DNA from: Bedellia somnulentella
Taxonomy: Eukaryota; Arthropoda; Insecta; Lepidoptera; Bedelliidae
Assembly (NCBI GenBank): GCA_963576735.1
Contig: OY755186.1
Coordinates: forward strand, 11,395,970 to 11,459,969
Direction of reading: 5' to 3'
Length of the DNA stretch: 64,000 nucleotides
Shown piece by piece: positions 56,178-64,000 of this stretch. The notes below the pieces were generated by a model. That model had not been told where the DNA came from. It was given only the letters and a program-made list of their open reading frames with translations, and ran no database searches. Each line of letters opens with the position of its first letter. The first letter of the stretch is position 1. The position numbers and the translations under genes were made by a program.

Positions 56178-58319
56178 TTACGTTTGTGAAAAATAAGTTA
56201 TTACGATTATGATACTAATAACATTATCATTTAAATTTGTGTCTTCTCCGCACTTCGGTGGAACCTAAAGGAGTTCCAAATTAAACATTCTATTTAATCA
56301 CAGCAACGCCTCCTTTCCGGTCCGGCTGAGACTAAAAGCTCGCGAGGAGCTTTGATACTGAAGTTGTAGTTTCGACTGTTTCCAAAAGATGGCGCAGAAT
56401 ATTTTAAAATAGAGTTCTCTGGTGAATCTAGATAGTTGGTTTAATATGTGACTTTGTTTTAAATTGAGTTTCATGTTTTCAATTCGAAGCTCTAAAAATT
56501 CAGGTTAGAGGCTAAACAAAAAATAAACAAAATAGGTGACAAAGTATGTTATGCGGAAGTAATCGTACCTTGAAAATAATTTTCTAAAACAATTTTTATC
56601 AATCTGAAACAATTTTTTTCCTAAAAATCATTGATAATCTAAAATATTTTTTGTTTACGAAATTTAATATTTACTTTAATTCATGATAAATAAGCCGTAT
56701 AAAATTATTATTTAAATATAATATGATATTAAGTGCAAACACTATTTAATCAAAAATTACGTATTGTTAAAAAGCTCACTAGTTGATGAGGAGTGTGCAT
56801 TATTATTTTAGTGCACTCGCCAAAAAGCGCCCATAGATGTATAATTACCACCCGCTGAGCGTCATGGGAACAACAAAGTCAAAGAGACGTCTTTTGCATA
56901 AAATATTTTTATATTACATTTATCAAACTAAATCGTATAGCAATATGTACGATTATAAGAAAGCTTAATCATCATCAGCCAATAGACGTTCACTGCGGCG
57001 ATTTGGTTTTCGTAGGATAACGTAACAATTTAAGAGAGAAAATTGCGTTGCGAGATTTGTTTTTTATTGAGTATTGTTAGTTATCTTTTTTTGTATTCCT
57101 ATTTTTTCAATTCTTTTTACTCCTTAAATAATATTATTTTCATAACTCTGTTTTACTTACCTACAAATATAATATGAATAGTTTGAATGAAAGAATAATA
57201 TTAAGTTAGTTTACCTTAGTTTTTGTGAATATAAAAATTACTTGTTTCTCAAATCATTTATGTGAAGTGACTATATATTTATTTTTTTTGCTTAGCATGG
57301 TTACGTTACGGCTTGTGAGATTCTAGGTCATATTGGTCACAAACACAAATCGTCCACCAGAGTACATGATAATGGAATAATAAAATTATAGTAGAAATAA
57401 CAAATTTCTCTAAAAGTTATAAAGATGATTTTTATTGGCACAATGTTTTATAATTTGAAAAATATTTGTGAGGCTTTCAGTGCAGCTAAATATTTTTGAG
57501 TCACAATAAACAACTTTTTTGGCAATTTAGAGGCCCATTTTTTCATTTAGTTAACTGTAACTAAACGAAAAAATATTAACTGTAATTTTATTCCATTTCT
57601 ATCATTAAAACGCTGCTATTTCATTCATTTTCCTGTCCTGACAGAACTTTTTTATCCGTTTGTCTGTGCAATACGATGAGATGTTTGCGTGTAATGCAAT
57701 TCCATATGGGTTGGTGTAAGTACTCATAATACTTTATTGAGACGCTACTAAATTATCCACATATTTGTATAACTTTATAACCAAATGTATTTTAAAAAAA
57801 TACTTGGTATAACTTTTTTTACCAATGTTGTTCATGCATATATAAATATAAATGACTATAAATTCGAAAATTGGGTTTAGTTTGGTCGCAAATTGTGCAA
57901 TTTGAGGTCATAATGTCGCAAACACAAATCATCGATGAATTATATTTCAATGTTACATCCTCAAGATTTAGTAAACCATGTAGTCCGATTCAGGATACAC
58001 TGCATGGTCACACCATTTTAGAGAGGAATAACGATTTTTAAAGTTATTCCATTCACCAATCGGTCTCTCGTCCTCCAATCTCGTTCCTATGTTCGGTCCT
58101 TCATTCTTTTTAGGTGTGCTGCATTGGAAACACGTCTCGTCTCCGTAAAATAGAAATTGTTACATAATCATATATTTTTAACTAGAAAATGCCAGTGTAT
58201 AATGACTATTCAAGTAAATATATGAATTGACAAGGACCTACTTCCGAAATACTATATATGTAAATTCATTTTTGATAGTTGGTGGCAAAAATGGCGGTGA
58301 GTAATATAATCATTTTATG
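56178..58319. other. Intergenic AT-rich sequence, nothing recognised
   Basis: No coding signal and none of the local repeat families. Confidence 0.3.
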
Positions 58320-59365
58320 TTCTTAAGCCCCTTAATGAGTTATTATACTTATTATACAGTTTTTTCTTCAATCCACTTTTTTAAGTGATGGTGCGATACT
58401 GCGCAGAAAGTGACATAATTCTAATTAACTTTATCAATGACCCACTTTTTAGTCTTATTAAAGTGATAATAAGTAACGTAATATTACCCAGAAGATTGAG
58501 CTAGTGTATATCTAAAGTGGTTTTACCTACGCGATACAGCGTAGAAAGTGTCATGAATCATAAAAACAGTAAAGATGTTCAATATTAAAATTTTCTTAAA
58601 GAGATAATGAGTAATATTAACCAGAACATTGATTGTCATAATGTATTTTCTTGAACTGGTTTTACAAGATATCTCCCAAAAGGTGACATGATTAATATGT
58701 ATAACCAACTACTAAAATTTCAAAACGTGATAAGGCGTTATACCAAAAGGTTTTTTTTTAAAATACTTTTCTTTTGTACGAGATACTTACTTCCTAGAAA
58801 GTAGCTTTATTCATTTCAGCAATATCATCAATCAGTACATAGTTACTACATGTATATTAAATAATACAATGTGCACCTACCGTACGTTGTCACAATGAAT
58901 AACATTATACATCGACAACTTTTTAATCTTCTTAAAGAGGTAATACGAGTTGTTATCCAGAAGATCAATTGGCATGCGCTTTCCTAAAGTGGTTGTACGA
59001 GATACTTACCAGAAAGTAGCTTTATTCATTTCAGCATTATCGTCATTGAGTACATAGTTACTACATGTATATCAAATAATACGGTGTACACCTACCGTAC
59101 GTTATCACAATGAATAATATTATACATCGACAACTTTTTAATCTTCCTAAAGAGGTAATACGAGTTGTTATCCAGAAGATCAATTGGCATGCGCTTTCCT
59201 AAAGTGGTTGTACGAGATACTTCCCAGAAAGTAGCTTTATTCATTTCAGCATTATCGTCATTCAGTACATAGTTACTTCATGTATATCAAATAATACGGT
59301 GTGCACCTACCGTACGTTATCATAATGAATAATATTATACATCGACAACTTTTTAATCTTCTTCT
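58320..59365. repeat. Tandem array, ~217-bp unit, decaying to the left
   Basis: Nearly identical units start at GTACGAGATACTT 58776, 58995 and 59210 (spacings 219 and 215). Each has AGAAAGTAGCTTTATTCATT, CACCTACCGTACGTT and ATACATCGACAACTTTTTAA. From 58320 to 58770 shorter, much diverged units keep AGAAAGTG, CCAGAAGATTGA and CTAAAGTGGTT. The last unit stops at 59365. Confidence 0.85.
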
Positions 59366-59384
59366 TCTGTGCACCGACCATAAG

Positions 59385-59544
59385 TTTTTACTATAAAAAC
59401 GTTGAGTTGTCGGAAAACAATGTGTCATACGAACCAGTACGAATGACATACCCAAGCAAGAAGAACCTAAAGGTCGAGACGACCATAGTTCCCATCACTG
59501 ACGAGTTCTCTGAACATTGGGGTTATATATGCCAGCAGGATTAA
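59385..59544 (+). other. Coding-like segment, possible terminal exon, unrecognised
   Basis: Directly after the tandem array a plus frame reads YYKNVELSENNVSYEPVRMT, then YPSKKNLKVETTIVPITDEF and SEHWGYICQQD to a TAA at 59542-59544. Residue use is protein-like, and a pyrimidine run with AG at 59384 could be an acceptor. No ATG-initiated ORF of useful length and no domain I recognise. It may be a last exon, a captured gene fragment or chance. Confidence 0.2.
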
Positions 59545-59849
59545 CATGAAATAGTATGATGGTAAGTATATCGACAGGTACTCAGTGAATTTCACTTGAG
59601 GTGCTGACTTTGCCGTAATAATAGTTTGGAAAAATCACAAACACAATAACAGCTTTGATTGCCTTTTGGCTCTTAGTTACATATCCAATAACCTTGTTAT
59701 GGATAAATCAACATCATTATTTTGAATAATCACATGGTAATAATGTTTTTCATTATTACTCACATATGAAAATTAAAATAGTTTTCATTATTACCCACAT
59801 ACGAAAAACGACGGACTATCTTGCTGTCTAATTATGATGCCCACATGGC

Positions 59850-60000
59850 ATTACAAGACCGCCGCCGCAACTGTCCCCGCTCGCTACGGTTGTGCTTGTA
59901 CCTGCCGTGATGAAGACCGTGATGGACATGTCACGTCACTGCCGCCGCCGCCACCGCCGCCGGCCGCCACCTGCTAGACGCTCACAGTGTTGTCACAATG
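59850..60000. promoter_or_regulatory. GC-rich (GCC)n-containing block
   Basis: An isolated 150-bp GC-rich patch with CCGCCG repeats. On the minus strand 59970-59902 is bounded by TAGCAG and GTACAAG and is open (VAAGGGGGGGSDVTC...), so it could be a small exon. The plus strand is also partly open. Undetermined. Confidence 0.2.
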
Positions 60001-61943
60001 CACATAGGTGATGATGATGCTGATGATCCATTCATATCTTTGTAAATTATAACGTCGTGGAAGGGTGTAAGAATTTTTTTTTTTTCATAAAATTCATTAT
60101 GTCAACTAATTTTTGAATTTTTTGAGGGCCACGTACCAGAAACGTTTTATTCATGTGTTGTAAATGAAATATATGTATTATATACAAATATTCGTACATG
60201 TGTGATTGAGATTGTAGATTAGTTCTTAAACCGAGAAATTCATTCAGAGATCATAAGGGAATCATCTCGAATAACACAATAGATTCAAACGAATCTTACA
60301 TTTTGTTTCTTTTAGCAATTGTACGTATGACTTTACCAAAAGTAAAGAACACGATAAAATTCAGTTTTCACAAACTTGATAAATTTTATCGTTTTCCTTC
60401 TAGACCATCACCTTTACCGTTTATCTTTACGAATGTCTCTGTTGGTATTTAGTAAAAACAGGGCTCCAATAGCATAACTGACACAATTGAAACCTCTCCA
60501 TCGCAAAACCACTTACGTGTTTGCAATTGCCAACATACAAATTTGAATTTGTTACTTGTTCATATATTTTTACATATTTAAATAAAGAATTTTCTAATAC
60601 AAAAATTATATATAATAAGCAGTTGGTCTTTGGAAGTTTTTACACTAAACTTATATCATTACATTTTATCTGAATCGCCTTTTGCAGAACGTATTTATAA
60701 CTGCTTATGGATCCGCATGCAAGGGCGGTTATTTTTATGTCTATGGTCTGGTCATGGTCATACGAGGTCAAAACGAACTGAAGATAGTTCCCTTTTATTG
60801 GGTTTGAATCTAGTTGGTTTTAGAAATATTACTATACAAAAGCATATCGCAGGTATGTAGCAGGGTAGGTATGAAATTCCCTTATATTTCTTACGTCAAT
60901 AATTTACTTTTATTTAATTGGATAGTAATCGAGAGCATGCTATCGTTTTTTGTTTTGTATGTATACATACAATCATATCTCACGCCATTGGTTCCCGTTT
61001 GGGTGTGCAGTGACTGTCGATCGCCGCTTTGTACAACCGAACAATATTTTCGTATAATTAAAGGAAAATACTGATACAGGAAAAGATATGATTTTCTTTT
61101 TAAACACATATTCTGTCAAGGCGAGTCATAAATATACCTATTTACATCACAAGCAAAACATATTGTATAATATTCATACATATGTTATATTTAATTTTAT
61201 TACAATAATATTCTTGATTGCAACATGATCTTCATGCTTATAATATTTTTTCATTCCATTTGTACCTTGAAACTGCAATTCTCAATGTTCCCTTATTTGA
61301 ACATTCGACATATATTAAATAAAGGTGTAGAAATACAGACTTTTTTTTTGGCCTTAACAAATTCAAAGGCTCTCTCTTTTTTTTATTTATTAAGTCAGAA
61401 AATATCTTTACGAACATCTTATAAACTTTAAAGATATTATAATAATGTCTATTACCTAAAGTTTAACAAAAAGAAAGCATTGTTAATTCTGTCTTGTTCT
61501 GATTATTTTTCCAGTGGAATTAGTTAAGCAGTTTCTACTGAAATCGTCTAAAATATTGTTAACTATGGTATGGTCATATATATATACATGTATATATGGT
61601 TGGCAATAGTAAGTACTATTATACCTCTATAGGTATGGTGTATCAAATACAGAGTGCACTCATTAATTAATTTTATGTCTTAAATTAATCAACCAACAAC
61701 AGTTTGGCGATTTTTTGTGAAATATAAATGGGTGTTAGTTTTGTACCTAACTTATGAATATTGATTTATATGCATGGAACGCCAATTCAAATCAAACCTT
61801 TCTTCTTGGTTTGGACTTATTCCTAAGCATATAAATATAATTGTTTTTTAATCTCGGGAGTATAAGTAATTTATAAATATTATTCTTAAAAATAAATTTA
61901 TTAAGAAAAGCATTCTTATCTTCTTGTATAGATCTCAAGATAT
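60001..61943. other. Intergenic sequence with one LINE-T remnant
   Basis: 60958-61040 is an old minus LINE-T 3' end (ATCTCACGCCATTGGTTCCC, GACTGTCGATCGCCGCTTTG). The remainder is AT-rich and unassigned. Confidence 0.4.
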
Positions 61944-62043
61944 ATTATTATTATTATTATTATTATTAGACGGGCGGTAAACGCCACGGGTTTCCGCACT
62001 GAGCCCGACATGGCGGACCATTGTACGTGGACCAAGTGGTCAA
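61944..62043 (-). mobile_element. 3' end of I/R1-like LINE with (TAA)n tail
   Basis: After the ORF stop the minus strand has about 75 bp of GC-rich 3' UTR and ends in a TAA/AAT trinucleotide run (61944-61968). TAA-repeat tails are known from I-type non-LTR elements. Confidence 0.75.
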
Positions 62044-64000
62044 CTAGCTCTCCCAGCCTAATTCCGTCCAGAAGGCAAGTAGCTTATCCAGGTCAGCTAC
62101 CGCCCCTGGGAGCGACTTTATTGTTCCTATAGTGTTTTTTCGGATATCGGCCACTCCAGTGCATTCCTGGAGCACGTGAGCGACCGTCTCATCAGCCTTC
62201 ATGCACGCACGGCATAGAGGGCTGTCGGTGATGCCTATAGTGTGTAAGTGTTTGTTTAATGTGGTATGTCCTGTGAGTATTCCCGCCACTGTCCGCAGGT
62301 TCTTCCTACTAAGTCGTAGTGCGCGCCCGGTCAGCTTTATGTCAAGGGTTGGCATAGTTTCCTTTGACTGTCTGCAGCCAGGCTCTTCCTGCCAGTGTGA
62401 CTTGGAGAGAGAGTGTGTGCGTTCTCTTAGCCACGCACGCAGCTGACCAAAAGGCAGGGGGATAATCGGTTCAGGACCCTGCAGGTTCCTGGCCGACCCC
62501 GCCCTAGCCAGTTCGTCAGCCGCGTCGTTTCCCAATGAGCCGCTATGACCTTTAATCCATTGAAGGGTTATAATGTTTTTCCCGGCTACCTCCTCCAGAG
62601 CACCGTGGCACTCCAGGACTAGTCCTGAAGTGAACACACAACGATCCAGAGCCTGTAGCACAGATGCACTGTCCGAGATGATTTTGACATGCATATCGGA
62701 CAGCGCACGGGCTTTGATTGCCATTGCCGCCTCAATTATTCCAAGACACTCCGCTTGGAATACCGTATTGTGGTGGCCTAGGCTTTTGGAGATTTTGATA
62801 TTGAGGTCTTGTGAGTATACGCCCGCTCCAGTCCCTTGGTTGGTCTTGGAGCCATCTGTATACACACGCACCTCTTTAATATCGGAGTAGTCATGTTGTT
62901 CCTCTTCGAGTACAACAGTGTAATTGTGCTTGGTTATAATGGTTTTTGTTATCCTATCACATGGTGCAGTAAGTAAGGGCTGGTATTGGATGGCCGCTGT
63001 ATAAATATTAGTGTGTAGGATTCTGGAGTCATTTTTGAGGTGTCCTGCCTTTTTCAGCCTAAGTGAGGACATCGCTGCCTCTTGCTGTATGTGTAAGTGT
63101 AAGGGCGGCAGATTCAGTAGCACCTGAAGAGCTGCCGTGGGTGCGGTTCTCATACAGCCCGTGATGGCCATACAGGCAAGCCGTTGCATTTTTTCTAGGT
63201 CGTTTTGGGCTGTTGTTAATCTAGTTCTCGACCACCAGACCAGTGAGCCGTAGGTTATCACAGGTCTAATAATGGTGGTATAAAGCCAGTGTACGATCTT
63301 AGGTTTTAATCCCCAGTTTTTACCTAGTATCCGCTTGCACTGCCATAGCATAGCGCTGGCTTTTTTTAAAGTGTTATCTAAATGTGGTTTCCAGCTCAGT
63401 TTGTCATCTAGGGTAATTCCTAGATATTTAACAGTCTTGGAAAGAGTGAGTTGGGTTCCAAAGAGTTTTGGAAGTTCAAAAGGGGGGAGTTTCCTTTTGT
63501 GAGTGAAAAGAATTAGTTCAGTCTTTTTAGGGTTTACTTTCAGGTCGTATTCGTTACACCATGTCTCCACTACTCTTAATGCTTGACCCATTTGATTGCA
63601 GAGCGTGTTTACATGATTTCCATTTAGTAGGATAGTGAGATCGTCCGCGTAGCCTACAGTAAAGTAGCCTCGGGCATTAAGCCTCCTAAGTAGAGAGTCG
63701 ACCACCATGTTCCATAGGAGTGGGGAGAGGACCCCCCCTTGGGGGCATCCTCTTGTCACAATGGCTCTGGTGGTGTCTTTTAGGGTTACTTGGACCGCTC
63801 TGAGTCTCAACATGTTAACAACCCAACCCCTGAGTGTGGAGTTAACACGGAAGTCTTTCAGAGTTTTCTCGATACAGGGTATGTTAGTTTTATCGAAAGC
63901 ACCTTCAATATCTATGAAGGTGCCTAGTGTGGATAGCTTGGTGCTGAGTGCACATTCAATTTTAGATATAACGTTGTGTAGTGCAGTCTCAGTTGATTTA
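62044..64000 (-). CDS. Non-LTR retrotransposon ORF2: reverse transcriptase + RNase H (5' part outside window)
   Basis: Copies element RNA into DNA at the insertion site. The frame is open from the window edge (64000) to TAG at 62046-62044, about 650 codons, so the ATG at 63813 is only an internal methionine. Upstream of it TFIDIEGAFDKT is RT motif A. Then RGCPQGGVLSPLLWN and YFTVGYADDLTIL give the QGG and catalytic YADD motifs. The RNase H domain follows: VYTDGSKTNQGTGAGVYS (first Asp), a Glu in VFQAECLGIIEAA, KIISDSASVLQAL (Asp), and WIKGHSGSLGNDAADELA. Near the C-terminus CRACMKADETVAHVLQEC is a CCHC-type zinc motif. RNase H plus TAA tail suggests the I/R1/LOA group; exact clade uncertain. 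No frameshift or stop seen. Confidence 0.93.
   Translation of the reverse strand, partial: KSTETALHNVISKIECALSTKLSTLGTFIDIEGAFDKTNIPCIEKTLKDFRVNSTLRGWVVNMLRLRAVQVTLKDTTRAIVTRGCPQGGVLSPLLWNMVVDSLLRRLNARGYFTVGYADDLTILLNGNHVNTLCNQMGQALRVVETWCNEYDLKVNPKKTELILFTHKRKLPPFELPKLFGTQLTLSKTVKYLGITLDDKLSWKPHLDNTLKKASAMLWQCKRILGKNWGLKPKIVHWLYTTIIRPVITYGSLVWWSRTRLTTAQNDLEKMQRLACMAITGCMRTAPTAALQVLLNLPPLHLHIQQEAAMSSLRLKKAGHLKNDSRILHTNIYTAAIQYQPLLTAPCDRITKTIITKHNYTVVLEEEQHDYSDIKEVRVYTDGSKTNQGTGAGVYSQDLNIKISKSLGHHNTVFQAECLGIIEAAMAIKARALSDMHVKIISDSASVLQALDRCVFTSGLVLECHGALEEVAGKNIITLQWIKGHSGSLGNDAADELARAGSARNLQGPEPIIPLPFGQLRAWLRERTHSLSKSHWQEEPGCRQSKETMPTLDIKLTGRALRLSRKNLRTVAGILTGHTTLNKHLHTIGITDSPLCRACMKADETVAHVLQECTGVADIRKNTIGTIKSLPGAVADLDKLLAFWTELGWES

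Noticed and set aside
62201..62890. Plus-strand ORFs of 81 and 105 codons
   Set aside because: Antisense shadows of the LINE reverse transcriptase-RNase H ORF.

Overview
The window is AT-rich animal DNA, most likely from a lepidopteran insect. It has long introns, tRNA-derived SINEs, non-LTR (LINE) fragments, small inverted-repeat DNA elements and one clear host gene. Nothing prokaryotic or organellar is visible. The species assignment is inference; gene and repeat calls rest on the sequence.

Host gene. A complete RUNX/Runt-domain transcription factor lies on the minus strand from 37884 (ATG) to 7334 (stop). It can be assembled from five exons: 37884-37467, 20290-20177, 10660-10559, 9298-9119 and 7947-7334. 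Every junction has an AG acceptor and a GT donor, all four introns are phase 1, and the joined length is 1428 nt (475 codons plus stop). The product has a full Runt domain split by a 17 kb intron and ends in the Groucho-binding pentapeptide VWRPY. The paralog (runt, lozenge, RunxA or RunxB) cannot be settled from this window. A GC-rich block upstream (about 37.9-38.8 kb) is the likely promoter and 5' UTR. About 1.3 kb of repeat-free AT-rich DNA after the stop is the likely 3' UTR.

Repeats. Family names here are mine. SINE-A (about 250 bp, head GTGTAGTGTCGGC, tail GTGAGTATATG plus ATGT repeats) has roughly 25 full or partial copies. SINE-B (about 370 bp, tRNA-like head, TTATG tail) has about 15. 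SINE-C is a second tRNA-headed family. LINE-T fragments end in the same tail as SINE-A, which suggests that this LINE mobilises it. Element D (about 0.95 kb, internal TCTG microsatellite) has three long copies. Several insertions are nested and have clear target-site duplications, so their order can be read.

Layout. 0-6 kb: LINE remnant and a cluster of SINE-A copies with palindromic rearrangements. 6-11 kb: 3' exons of the RUNX gene, with two partial exon duplications in its introns. 11-37 kb: introns 2 and 1, repeat-rich, with a few repeat-free blocks that may be enhancers. 37-39 kb: exon 1 and promoter. 39-58 kb: intergenic repeats, including a 427-bp inverted-repeat transposon with an 8-bp target duplication. 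58.3-59.4 kb: a tandem array of about 217 bp units, followed by a short coding-like segment. 62-64 kb: the 3' part of an uninterrupted I/R1-like LINE reverse transcriptase-RNase H ORF that runs off the window.
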